The position numbers and the translations under genes were made by a program. The notes below the pieces were generated by a model. It had not been told where the DNA came from. It saw only the letters and a program-made list of their open reading frames with translations, and made no database searches. Shown piece by piece: positions 23,895-36,584 of a stretch of DNA of 64,000 bases (the first letter of the stretch is position 1; the number at the start of each line of letters is the position of its first letter). The stretch comes from Antedon mediterranea (Eukaryota; Echinodermata; Crinoidea; Comatulida; Antedonidae): the NCBI RefSeq assembly GCF_964355755.1, contig NC_092676.1, positions 9,158,288 through 9,222,287 on the forward strand. Direction: 5' to 3'.

Positions 23895-25171
23895 ACAAGA
23901 CAAGAATATTTCTTACAAAAAACGCTGCTTGCTTATTTTTATTGGTAAGGTCAAGTCTGGGGGGTCACTTCATCAAGCCTAGATACTTAGAGTATCCTAT
24001 TACAAACAAAAACTTCAATGGACTGTTTTGATAATAATTCAATGATTATCTGACAGTGAATTATAGTACCCATGTAATATCATGGGACTCATAAATACCA
24101 GAAATGCTTTGGGATTTGTTATTAGACTCTTTTCCCAGCCGTTTTTTGGATTCAATACCTATAAATTATAGTCGAGTTTCCATTTTAACAAAAATGTCAA
24201 AGTGTAGTATTATACTGCTGCTTGATTTCATCTAATGAATGAGTTATCTCGTATGACGTAGCGGGCTAGAGCAGCAGCGTGAAAAAACTTAAAGAAGTGG
24301 AATCTTAATAAAAGTGATTGTTGCGAAAAGTGTTGTATAGAAATAGAAAGTGAAAAACATATGTTGTACACCTGTAACAGCATTCAATCAGATTTGAGGA
24401 AGTTCCGTAAACTGATCGTTAAATGCATTCCGACTAATGAAACATTACGGTCAGGTTTCCCCGAATGGTAAGACATAATTATAGGAACTCAGAACACGCT
24501 TGTTAATGAACTCATCTCTTTATTTACATTTAGTATTTACAAATCTTGCATTATTTATAAAACAAGCAAACGGATTATCACTTGGAATTTATTTAAGATA
24601 GAACTATTTAAAAAAATTTAATTAATAAAAGCAATATTATGTTCAAAATGTAAAACTATACAATTTTATAAAAGTATCCAAACAAAACATAATCTTATAA
24701 TGCAATATACCATTTTATCATATTTATTTATATTATATCGAATCTCTTTTTAATACTGAATATCAATCTTTATATCGTTTTAGCTCTGTAATATAAATTT
24801 TCTCTGTATACATGTTTGTTTTATCTAGACTTCAACACAATTTCAAAATATTTTACATAATCTTCCTCTGTCTGTGTAATATCACTTAAATATTCATTGA
24901 TAAATAGATAGATAGACAGACATATATACTGTAACCTTCACCATATTGTTGTTTATCATTGCAATAAAAGTGGGTTGCCCCCACAAAAGAGAAAAAAAAT
25001 ATATATTGCTGAAATTAAGCCTCAATAAATAATATTGTTGAGAAGAGGAACACATTTATACAGTATATAACTATATCCCATTTTCATGCATAAAGCAATA
25101 GTATCTGCCTCTGAAGCACCACCATCAAGATATTATTTTTTTTAAATATATCCCATGTATAAGCAATATTA
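23895..25171. other. Unit 1/unit 2 junction and 3' flank of PFAS copy 2
   Basis: The sequence runs without visible junction motif from the small ORF into the repeat of position 1 (24104). No gene, hairpin or target duplication marks the join. The flank repeats 1-1068 with almost no changes. Confidence 0.5.
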
Positions 25172-27278
25172 TTATCTATCTGCCTCTGACGTCTCCAAGC
25201 ACCATGAACAAGCATTTTGGAACATTTTCATCCACGGTGACGCTTGTAATGTCTCCCGCCAATCTTGCGGCATCCATGGCCATTGCCACGTCAAAGTTGT
25301 ACGCTCTGGATGAGGCATGATCGCCAGATGACGGCCATCTGCGGAGCAAATTGCCGCTACGCCATTGGGTGAGCCATTGGGGTTCAACGGGTATTCAGTT
25401 GTCACTTCTCCTTTGTCATCGACAAAGCGCACTGGTGCAAGATTTTCAGACAGAACTGTGTCTTTTGTTTCTTTGTTAGAAAACTTCATGTGCCCTAGAG
25501 AGAAACAATTTGAGTTGAGTAAATTTAATAACATTTTTAGTTAAATTAAAATATAAGTTTGTACTAAGCATCCATCATTATCAAGAGGTATCAATATCTA
25601 ACCTTCTCCATGCTGTGTCCAGACACCAAGCACAGAGCCTTCCATTCCTTTCAGCATTAAAGCAGGGCTTTCATTAATCTTTACAGCAACAAAACGAGAC
25701 TCAAAACGCTCGGAAAGATTATGAGCAAGATGGACTCCTTGCTGAGCTGATGCTGCGTCTAAAAGACAATAACAAATAATTCATAATAAACAGTCTGTCA
25801 ACAAATGGATATCAAAAAGTAGTTCATATTTTCTTTTTATTTGTCAAAGAGGCATTACCTGCTTTACACCGGTGTCCTACTACCACTAAACTACTTACTA
25901 AATATACCTCATGATACCTTACCTGTAGTAAGCTCCTTGGTGACATCTGGAGCAACCCAGCCTAGCAGGCCCATTAGTTGGCAGCCATTGCATACACCCA
26001 GTGAGAAAGTGTCTTTCCTTGCTCTAAATGCATCAAACTGAGCACGCACAGCTGGGTTGAACAAAATAGTTGCTGCCCAACCTAAAATGATTAATAAACA
26101 TTATTTAAATAAACTAGAATAAATATTTATTTAGGTTACTATCTGTCTAATACTAGTATAATACTTGGTTACTGCTCCAGCATGTATTTTTGCTATGCTA
26201 CAAAAAGTGCAATCAGAAAAATATACCTTTTGCAGAACCACAAACGTCTGCAAAACTGAAGCCACCAACAAAAACTACTCCACGGAATTGATCGAGGGTG
26301 ACTTTCCCGCAAGCTAAATCTTGCATATTGACGTCCCATGTTTCAAAGCCAGCCATGTGTAGTGTTGAACTCATCTCTCGATCTCCATTACTGCCTTCCT
26401 CACGGATCACAGCAACCTTTGGTTTCATTCCATCTATGGAAGGCCAATTATGATTATGTATATGGTAACTAATGAGCCAAATTTAACTCGTATTACTTTA
26501 ACAAATTAAAATTCAGAACAAGATAATCAATATTCCAAAATTGGTTCTAACCTTTAGAGCATCCCTTTTTAACAGAATTCAAATTTGTTGCAACGGGGTC
26601 AAAGGTTAATTTAAATGGTGGTGCTGTTCTATTTGCTAAATTGCGTTGCTCCACTTCAACACACTCTGGATTTGCTTGTAGTTTTTCCAGTTGAAAACTA
26701 GTCTCTTCCCACACGTCTCTAAGAACAGTCATCTTTTCATTCAAGACTTCTTTCTCATTTACCGAGATGACAACCTATAATTTACATGTAAAATATTCAG
26801 ATTCATTCTAAAAACCATCATAAATGATAAATGATCGTAAATAAATGTTCAAATATTGCTTCCATTTAAAAAAAAAAAAACTTACCATTGACCCTTGACC
26901 TGATCCACTAGAGTGACCAATTAGAGAACAAGGGACATTATTGTCACTGAACTGTCTACAAATGTCCTCACTAGCATTAGCTGTTACTTCTAACACCAGC
27001 CCTACTTCTTCAGCAAACAGAATATCAATTGCAGTTACTGAAAATAAATATATAAAGTCTTACAATGTATTATTGCTTACCAGAGGTTCTGGAACCATAT
27101 GAAAGATTAAAATGACACTTTACAGATCCATTCGAGGCATTTATAGAGATAGCATAATGCTTACCATCAGGTTCGGAAAGTTTGACGTCAATACCACAAT
27201 TCCCAGAAAACGCCATTTCTAATAATGTTGTTACAATACCGCCATCACTAATATCATGACCAGCTGATATTTTTCTAT

Positions 27279-27280
27279 CC
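27279..27280 (-). other. Destroyed splice acceptor of PFAS copy 2 exon 15
   Basis: The coding strand reads ccttttgtGG immediately before ATAGAAAAATATC, where units 1 (3138-3139) and 3 (48731-48732) read ccttttgtAG. The canonical acceptor dinucleotide of the GHDISDGG exon is therefore lost in this copy only. Confidence 0.9.
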
Positions 27281-27320
27281 ACAAAAGGATACAAAAGACA
27301 AAGTTGAATTCATATCTCTA

Positions 27321-27471
27321 AAGCTCTGTCTACACTATCAAACTTTATGTGATGTGATATGCCCATATATGGACATGATATCATATCACTACCATTTTTG
27401 GGCATTTCACTAGCCTATTTAGGCGCATCACATTTTTTTGTCAAACTAGTTTCATAGTGTAGACAGCGCTT
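27321..27471. mobile_element. TA-flanked MITE in PFAS intron (unit 2)
   Basis: Orthologous copy of the 151-bp TA MITE at 3180. It was present before the segment was duplicated. Confidence 0.75.
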
Positions 27472-28776
27472 TATATTATAACTACAAGTAAATGAATTTA
27501 TTGTAAACGTCTAATTAATAAGTCTATGAAAATGACTACCTTTGATAAGATTTTGCGTTGTGTTGAAAGCCCTTACAAACGTTTCCGGTTCATCGAGATC
27601 AGGCGAGGATTGTCCGAGTTGATTATAGCACTGAGCGAGAGCACTACCACCTAACCGGTTATGCCTTTTACCAAATGAAACCCAGAGCAAAGTCCCTGAA
27701 ATAGAATATGTAAAGTCTTGTTTATAAATATATTATATTTTTTGTTTGTTTAGGTAGTTAATTTAATTGTACCTAACAAAATGTGCAATGTTATATTCAC
27801 TTTACCTTTACTGTCTGGACATTTAAGGTCAGGGGTCACAGTTGCAGTAATATCTGGGCATGCCACATACACAGACACAACCAATGCACCTAAAAAATTG
27901 TAATTGATATTTCATTATTAGTAAGTAAATGGGAAAAAAAAGTGTATTAGTGTATTCAAGCTTAACTTATTAAAATAATTCACAAGATTGTACATCAGAC
28001 ACTATACTAGTTATTAACAAGCATGAAATGTCTAACCTGGAGCTTTGATCGTTTCAGAGCCTATCCTGGCAGCCATACTCAAAGAGTCCTTCCCACCATC
28101 CACAGCAACACCCAACTTGCCCATCACCTCGCATGCATCATACAATGCAGCACCCTCACCAGGAAGCTTCGCTGGCCACATCCAGTTACCGCTACATTTG
28201 ACATCTTTAAGATCGGAGACCCTAGCAAACACAAGATTGGTAAGGGCTTCTCCTACAGACATCCTGGCACCACAGCCAGGATCGACTAACCCTTTAATAG
28301 GCTGCTCTCCAATGGCTGTAGCTGAGCCTACAGTTTCAAAGTGGGAGAGTGCGATAACAGCAACATCAGCGAGTGGTGTGTGCAGGGGGCCTACACATTG
28401 CTGCTGGGCTATCAGGCCCGTGACAGCACGATCAACCTAACAGAAACAATATATCCTGGTTATACACTTTCCATATTCCTTCACACAAATAAATTATGCA
28501 ATATTAAAGATAAACAGATCTTTACCTTATTAGTCAAAAATCTTTTACTGGCTACTGAAGGTAGACGCAGAACACGGTCGAGTGCACATCGGACAGTCAA
28601 CCCATCAGGTAGTGTTAACTGCTTAAGTTTTGGTTTACATCGATCATACTTGAAAACCTGAGAGAAAAAAAAATATAATTCTATATAATTTTACAGACAG
28701 AAAGAGACACTATTATTATAACACATAATTATTTTCAATGGTTATTTATGATGAAATCTGTGAGATTGAGAAAAAG

Positions 28777-28850
28777 TGACCTCAGCTGAGATTTGAACCT
28801 GGAATCTTCTGCTTGATATGCAGACATCCTACCATTACACCACTGATGCA
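28777..28850 (-). repeat. tRNA-derived sequence in PFAS intron (unit 2)
   Basis: Same tRNA-like sequence as at 4636, with A box, anticodon-like hairpin and B box retained. Confidence 0.45.
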
Positions 28851-29266
28851 TTCATGGTATGGTTCAAACTTATTACCGACACTACTCTACTATCAAGTCT
28901 CCATCATACCTTTTGCGGCATCTTCCCAAGAACCCATTCAAGTTGGAGATCAACTGGATAAGTAAGTGCTGTTCTTTTTATGCTTGGAGGTTCTGCATCA
29001 CCCTTACCAGCTTCCACTTTCTTTTCCACCTCAAGACGAATCTGAAACAAAACAAAATATTTTTGTATTGCAAAACTCTTATGCACTCTATCTGTGCATG
29101 AAAAGGCATTCTTCAAAATTAGTAACACTGTAGTATTTAAACGTGTTTTTTCATACTTATCCCACAGTAAGCACAAACTTGCCAATTACAGGATGGATAA
29201 AATATTTTATAGTTGATCGTGCTTATAAACTAAGTTTTATTTCAGGCTTAGGGAGTGAAGTTGAAA

Positions 29267-29338
29267 GAGTCGTGAGTTACAACCCTTGACCTTGGAATTG
29301 GAAGGCAAGCATGTTAAACCACCAAGCAACAGCTCCAC
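29267..29338 (-). repeat. Second tRNA-like fragment (unit 2)
   Basis: Counterpart of 5126-5197. The B box reads GGGTTGTAACTC, slightly closer to the consensus than in unit 1. Confidence 0.4.
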
Positions 29339-31108
29339 TAAAAAAATTTAGAATAAAGTAGGTAAAAAAAATCATCCAAATATTACCTTCCCATCACCTG
29401 TAATGTCACCAACAAAAACAGCTGGACATTTCTCTCTGTCACAAATATCTAGAAGTTTTTCTTGATCCTCAGATCGTATTAGTATGGCATTGGACTCCTG
29501 GTATTCTGCACCCCATAGTTCTAAGGTGTTGATGGTTGGATCACCTAGTTGGAATTCCTTAGCTTTTATTAGAGCACCTGCAGGTTCACATATCTCCTTT
29601 AAAACATTACCTGTACACAAAAAAATGATTTAATTGGTCAGATGTTAGCCATAGTTTGACATAAAAATAAGTACATTTGTCTGACAAAGTGTCCCCTTAA
29701 TAGGGATGTCCCAAATGAGGGGTGCTACTGTACTTAGTAAAATAATAAAAATAAGCACATTGCATGCAAACTCACCATTGCCTCCAGCTCCTTGATCATG
29801 TATACTACATATAGGGTTTGTATCAACCATCTCAATGCACGCCCTTATAACTCGGTTTAGTTTCTGTTCCATCTCCGCATCACCGCGCTGCACGGCTTCG
29901 AAGTCCAGTTTTTCTGTATTGTCACCTTGAACTTGAATGGAAGATGCAGCGCCCCCACCGACTCCGATGCGATAGATTGGTCCACCAAGTTTTACAATTT
30001 TCATTCCTGCATGGTAAACAATTATTGATCAGTCAATAATTAGTTTTCAATGGAGAAATAAAAACAAAATATTTTATCAGGTTACTATAATCTTATTTTA
30101 TATGACAGACATATAATATCTATGTGGAGACAACAATAATAAGAATTGTACAGTATTTTTTATGGTGTTGTATTTAGTTTGTTTAACAAACCTTTTTCTG
30201 CTTCGTCTTTAGTCGCATGCATACTCTCAAGCATCCCAATACCCCCGCTGAACATAATGGGCTTGACCCACTCTCTTCTGTCGCTCTCAGAAAGCATCAT
30301 GCCAAATGAACGAGAGAAACCGGTTAGAACGGGTTCACCAAACTTGTTGCCGTAGTCAGATGCACCATTGCTGGCCTTTACAGCAACCGACAGAGCAGGC
30401 GCCATGTTGCTAGGATAAACCATATTTTTGTCCTCCCATGGAAGGTCATACCCTGTTTAAACAAATGTTCAATCAATGATAATAAATAATTAATTACACT
30501 GAATATATAACATTTATAAAAAGCAAAATTATGTAATTAAGCAAGCAATTATGCCTGTTCACTGCATGCGTTACTTAATATCTTTCATCCCATACTCTAT
30601 TTATACATATAAGTGCCAGTAAATGAATATCTTTTAATTGTTGTTACTTTGCAAATCTTTGATAAGGTTTATCCTTTATATTTGTATATTTGTTATGTTT
30701 TATTTTCTGTTATATTTGTATTTATTTTGATTTTTGAGCGAGTAAAGTCTGACATCAATTTTCATAAGGACTACAAAATCTAATTTTTAGATTTATATAA
30801 TTTACCTGGAATGTTCAAATTTCCAAAACAGTAGCCTGCAGTGCCAGCCACTACATGTGCCCCCTTCCCTGCAGCCTGAACATCACGTATTCTACCCCCA
30901 GTACCAGTTGTAGCCCCTGGGAAAGGTGCAACCCCAGTTGGAAAGTTATGGGTCTCTGCTGTGAAGATGATATGCCTGAGTGGTTCAGATTCCTCCATCA
31001 CACTTGCTGACCCGGGATTGGCTGGTTTGAGAACTTTGACCTTATGGCCTTTGATTGCACTGAAAATCAAGTAAAGTCATCAAAGTGAGAAAAAACAGAC
31101 AACATTTA

Positions 31109-31212
31109 AAGCTCTGTCTGTCCCCAAATATGGTAGTGATATGACATCATCATATCCATATATGGGCACATCACATTTTTTTACATAAAAGTTGATAGTG
31201 TAGACAGAGCTT
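31109..31212. mobile_element. Second TA MITE (unit 2)
   Basis: Counterpart of 6958-7061, with the left terminal repeat better preserved than in unit 1. Confidence 0.7.
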
Positions 31213-33615
31213 TAGGCAATACTTTGTGGTTCAACAAAATGTGAATAAATATCATTTACGATGGAAATTATGCCTGTAGTATTTTATGGGCTATTTCATG
31301 ACACCCTCTAGAACTAATAATTTCAGGTATAATGCCTAATTCTGTCCAGCACAACAAGATTTATACAAGAGTCATAGACACCATTCCAGTGAACTATATC
31401 GTGATTCGATTCGGAAAATATGGATATAAATATAAAAGCCACGTAAAATGTTAAGATACCTGCTGTTATCCGAGAATTTAATGACGTTGTTATCATTGCT
31501 GGTAGCTTGCGTTGACATCACCATCTTGAATAAAGAATGATCTTTTTCTTCTCCATCGATTACCATCTTACCCTTAAAAAACCAATGACGACTATGCTCA
31601 CTAGAAAGAAGACAGAAAGCAAGAAAAAACCATTTGTAGGAATATTTTCAGGAATTTCTAAATACAGTAATGAAAGCTGAGAAATGTTGCATAGATGAAA
31701 AGAATTTAAGTAAAGAATGGTCTATGTCTTAGGATTATCCATGGTTACAAATACTATTTTACATTATTTTAGGCTAGAAGGCAAATAGACAATGCCACAA
31801 TTGTTTTTCACCTGTTTTTTTTTTCAGTTATATATTGAGGCAGATGGTATCTTTGTTCTTTTTGACTGTTTTACTTCATTTACTTTATTTTTACCTCATT
31901 TTGATTTAGCTATTTAGCATATTCTATTTATATCTCTATCCAATCACTGATATACTCACAGCATTGCAATACTGTATTTTCAATAATTTAGGTTTGTATT
32001 AAATAAAGATATTACTTTTACAAGACAGTAAAGAATGTAAATAAATATTCATGACCATCATTCACAGATGGTAAAACTTCATGCGACTAAAACTAAAGTG
32101 CTTTGTACCTGTTAGACTGAGCCAAGTCAAAGAGTTCAACACTTGTTGGATTCCGTTTAACCTTTTCAATAAACATGTTGGTGTAAAAGTCTATGTCCCA
32201 CGTATCAAAGGCAAGTCCTGCAGTAAAGAATAATACAAAATGTTTATAATGCAATATTAATAATAGAAATCTTCATCAACCATTTATTGGTCATGATAAG
32301 CTTTGGTTTATAAATTCAATAACAATGAATTCTTAAATGAACAATGTATCCACAGACCGATTAAATAATTACTGTACTGTAATATTAACTGGTTACTAGA
32401 ACACACTTAAAAGAATATGAAATCATGTTGGATGTTAAGCTAAATGTAATGTTAAAGACCTATTCCCTACAATTTTTGCCTTGTCTTTTCTGTTTTATGG
32501 TAAATTATGATAAAAAGAAAGAAACAATACACATGCACAATGCATGTTATGATTTATAGAAAGTCTCTAAATGATTAGAATCAACTTATTTTTCAAATTT
32601 TTAACAGTTTTAAAGACGAAAAAGTTATCGCATACATATTTATTTTTACATTAAATGTAGTTTGTGACCTATAATTAGATCTAAAAACGTAGGAAATGGG
32701 ACTTTAATCATAATATAATGATATACAGTATCAACACAAAGTTACCTATATTAATTTTAAAGTTAAGTTAATAATAGAAAAAACTGAAATAGAATTAAAA
32801 AACACAGGAGTTTAACACAGTTCAAAGATCATCTATACTTGGGAAACATGATTGAGAGTACTACAATCACCTAATTCTTTGTTTGCCTTTTCCAGAGCAA
32901 CTTTTCCTTCACCTATAACATCAATTTCAAAGACTTCTTCTGGTTTAGCTTTAATTTCAAAGCTGCTGATTGGTTCGTGGTAGCGACATTCCGTCATACG
33001 ATCGTGAAGTACGGCTACCAGTAGCTTCTCTTCCTCGGGGCTGATAGACGCAGCAATGCCATGATCGTCGGCTACGTTTATAAGATAGCGAATAGAACGC
33101 TCAATACGAGTCACATGGTTGATTCCAGCCGATTGGCAGATTGAGACGGCATTTGTTGACCAGGCCGTAGAGAAGTTCAACCTGTGTGTATAAAAATTAA
33201 ACTTATTATATCATATACAGTAGATAGTGTAATGTAATGTCCATGATATTAAATATACAGTCAACATATTCTGCCATGCATGTTTATGCCCACCTTTCTT
33301 AATTTATGCCTATTACCTTATTGAACAACAAAAATTATGACTTTTACTTTTTCAGATATTACCTACCGAATAACAAAACATACAGTATTATTTATTAATA
33401 CTTATTCTCAACTGAAACCGACACTAACACTGTACGACTAGACAAGAAGGGTAATTTGTTAATTAAAAAACATTTTCTGACCTAGGCCCAATTTCAATCA
33501 GAAGTCCATCAGGTTCTTGATCATCTTCAACTATGATTGACTTGGTCAGCAGACTAAATTCTTCAAAAGGGGTACCTAAGATCCATTGTATTTTCTTCTG
33601 TTCTTCACCACTGAG

Positions 33616-33618
33616 TCA
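33616..33618 (-). other. TGA at codon 51 of PFAS copy 2
   Basis: The plus strand reads ctgagTCAatctatg here and ctgagGCAatctatg in unit 1, so the codon changes from TGC (Cys) to TGA, followed by CTC. It lies in exon 2, two codons after the phase-1 junction with exon 1. Confidence 0.92.
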
Positions 33619-33977
33619 ATCTATGAAAATAATACACAGTTTAATTGACATTTTCAAAATAATATTAGTTTGGCAAAACAATTTATTAAAATTTAAATTA
33701 GAAAGGAAGAGTACCTACCTCCGTTTACTTCCACATTAAAACAAATTTCCGTTTTTAAATCTTGCAATTTAGAATTTTCCAACTGCTTTGCTAATTTCTT
33801 CCACAAAACATTTGAAGCCCCTGGGAGTAATGCCGGACTTTTATAAAACCGAGTAATGATAGTCATATTCTTTAAAAAAATAAATTATTAAATATTAGAT
33901 CTATATTATTTTATATATTATTATTTATTATTATTGATGTTTACACTAAAAAAGTATAACTATAAAGTATATGACTT

Positions 33978-34540
33978 ATAATAATAATAATAATAAGCTT
34001 TATTTAATCACGGATACTTAACTTCAACTGAAAGTTGTTTTTCAGTAAGACCGTGTTTAAAGGAAAACACCAACAAAAATAAATGTAAAAAGACCTTAAT
34101 TACTATCAAAAGAGATAAAAAAACAAAAAAACAATTACAATGAAATAAAATGAACCAAGGGTACACTTACTAACTATAAAATTAAATAATACACTACATT
34201 TAAATAAAGCTACATGAAATTAGCAGTTAACAGTTTCTTAAAAAGAGAGACACTGTTCACATTTTTAATATCTTCATTTAGCTCATTCCTAACCTTGGCA
34301 CCTCTATATGATAAGCTACGTTTTTGGTTTTGGTACTATTAAATTTGCCTTAGTTCTAATATTATAGTAATTGTTTTTGATATTGAATTTATTTTTATTA
34401 AATATGGAGGTGCAAGGTTGTTCATAATCTTAAACATAACAATAGCTTCATTTACATATAATATTTCATCTAAGTTCATCCAATTTAGACTTTGTAGAGC
34501 TTGAGTACTAGAGTGATCTGTAATTCGCGTAGCTTCAGAG
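33978..34540 (-). mobile_element. LINE 3' end remnant (unit 2)
   Basis: Orthologous to 9829-10390. The trinucleotide tail is longer than in unit 1 (about 19 against 15 bases). Confidence 0.75.
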
Positions 34541-34664
34541 TCGATGTGGCAAGGTTAGATGGTGGTTGTTGTACGGTATCACCAAGCACATCAAACGTGT
34601 TACTTGAGATTGTGCTAATGCCATTTTGTTTACAGTATAGATTAGGTTTAGATACAAACTTTTT

Positions 34665-36327
34665 GGGTATTGCTAAACTGCGCAAACAACAACAAAAGCT
34701 GCGCAAACCTCCTTCAAAACAATTATTATTGATTAGAACACAACTAGAACTATATAGGGAGACAATTTATGGGAAAAAGAATTTAAAATTCCTTTAAGTT
34801 TGCCTTTTTTTGGGTGAAAAACTTCAATTTTTGGGAAAATTACTGATTTAACAGCGCAAAGAACAAAAAAAGCTGCGCAAACCTCTCTCAAAACAATTAA
34901 TATTGATAGAACACAACTAGAACTATATAGTGAGACAATTTATGAAGAAAAAAATTGAAATTCCTTTAAGTTTGCCTTTTTTTGGGTGAAAAACTTCAAT
35001 TTTTGGGAAAATTACTGATTTCACAGCGCAAACAACAAAAAAAGCTGCGCAAACCTCCTTTAAATCAATTAATATTGATTAGATAACAACTAGAACTATA
35101 TAGGGAGACAATTTATGGGAAAACAAATTTGAATTTCCTTTGAGTTTGCCTTTTTTTGGGTGAAAAACTTCAATTTTTGGGAAAATTACTGATTTCACAG
35201 CGCAAACCCCCAAAAAAGCTGCGCAAACCTCCTTCAAAACAATTAATATTGATAGAACACAACTAGAACTATATAAGGAGACAATTTATGGGGAAAAAAA
35301 TTGAAATTCCTTTAAGTTTGCCTTTTTTTGGGTGAAAAACTTCAATCTTTGGGAAAATTACTGATTTCACACCACAAACAACAAAAAAAGCTGCAAAACC
35401 TCCTTCAAAACAATTAATATTGATAGAACACAACTAGAACTATATAGGGAGACAATTTATGGGAAAAAAATTGAAATTCCTTTAAGTTTGCTTTTTTTTT
35501 GGTGAAAAACTTCAATTTTTGGGAAAATTACTTATTTCACAGCGCAAACAAAAAAAAAAGCTGCGCAAACCTCCTTTAAATCAATTAATATTGATAGATA
35601 ACAACTAAACTATATAGGGAGACAATTTATGGGAAAACAAATTTGAAATTCCTTCAAGTTTGCCTTTTTTGGGTTAAAAACTATTAATGTTAAGTAAACT
35701 TAAAGGAATTTCAAATTTGTTTTCCCATAAATTGTTTCCCTATATAGTTCTAGTTGTGTTCTATCAATATTAATTGATTTAAAGGAGGTTTGCGCAGCTT
35801 TTTTTGTTGTTTGTGCTGTGAAATCAATAATTTTCCCAAAAATTGAAGTTTTTCACCCAAAAAAAAGAAAACTTAAAGGAATTTCAAATTTGTTTTCCCA
35901 TAAATTGTCTCTTTATATAGTTCTAGTTGTTATCTAATCAATATTAATTGATTTAAAGGAGGTTTGCGCAGCTTTTTTTTTAGGTTTGCGCTGTGAAATC
36001 AGTAATTTTCCCAAAAATTGAACTTTTTACCCAAAAAAAGGCAAACTTAAAGGAATTTGAAATTTTTTTCCCATAAATTGTCTCCCTATATAGGTCTAGT
36101 TGTGTTTTAATCAATATTAATTGATTTAAAGGAGGTTTGCGCAGCTTTTTTTGGAGGTTTGCGCTGTGAAATCAGTAATTTTCCCAAAAATTGAAGTTTT
36201 TCACCCAAAAAAAGTCAAACTTAAAGGAATTTTATATTTTTTCCCCATAAATTGTCTCCCTATATAGGTCTAGTTGTGTTTTAATCAATATTAATTTTTT
36301 TGTTGTTTGCGCAGTTTAGCAATACCC
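34665..36327. repeat. Foldback-like inverted array (unit 2, 6+4 copies)
   Basis: Same array with the arm sizes changed: six plus-oriented and four minus-oriented repeats, counted from the agacaatttatg marker and its complement. The terminal gggtattgctaaactgcgcaaac and its complement are intact. Confidence 0.75.
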
Positions 36328-36584
36328 AACTTTTTAGGTAGTTCAAATTCAGGTTCACTTGCAATATTCTGTAAACTAAGAATTTGTTGCTCAAGAGACC
36401 AGTTTCTTTCACTCATTTCTTTAAAAGCTTTACTAAGGTGAACAAAATTTGAATGGATTTCTTGAATTAGTGTAGCTGTTGTTTTAATTCAGAAACTTTC
36501 TCATCAGTTTGCTTTATTTTCAGCTTTAGTGATGGGATCTGGTCCCATTATTTAGGTGTTTGAGTTGAACAATCAATTGCTTTC

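Larger units (their letters stand above)
1..24103. repeat. Tandem segmental unit 1 (24.1 kb)
   Basis: The sequence starting at base 1 reappears at 24104 and again at 45553, so the window is a direct tandem array. Unit 1 is the longest unit because it alone carries a 3.7-kb terminal-inverted-repeat element (14877-18577) and a 548-bp TTAA MITE (13286-13833). It lacks the 896-bp tandem triplication of the other units. The true boundary of the duplicated segment cannot be placed, because the window opens inside the array and the phase chosen here is arbitrary. Base substitutions and indels relative to unit 2 show that this is not an exact assembly echo. Confidence 0.95.
25172..33866 (-). pseudogene. 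PFAS: PFAS copy 2: nonsense codon in exon 2 and lost splice acceptor in exon 15
   Basis: This has the same 21-exon architecture as copy 1. Exons: 33719-33866, 33482-33620, 32871-33181, 32109-32217, 31460-31600, 30806-31059, 30192-30452, 29776-30006, 29387-29610, 28910-29041, 28526-28657, 28037-28436, 27806-27889, 27540-27695, 27165-27278, 26886-27037, 26552-26774, 26227-26433, 25923-26081, 25603-25758, 25172-25494. Exon 16 is full length (152 bp) and open. Codon 51 is TGA (33616-33618) where copy 1 has TGC. The acceptor of exon 15 reads GG instead of AG at 27279-27280. E393K falls in the EASNGASDYG stretch, which is the same in human PFAS, and exon 9 has a Gln-to-Leu change. It lacks four residues in exon 12, as copy 1 does. 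With two severe lesions this is the most decayed copy. Confidence 0.93.

Noticed and set aside
33616-33618. Selenocysteine at the Cys-to-TGA codon of PFAS copies 2 and 3
   Set aside because: The Cys is not conserved with human PFAS, lies outside any catalytic site, and PFAS is not a known selenoprotein family. A nonsense mutation, or removal by splicing, is simpler.
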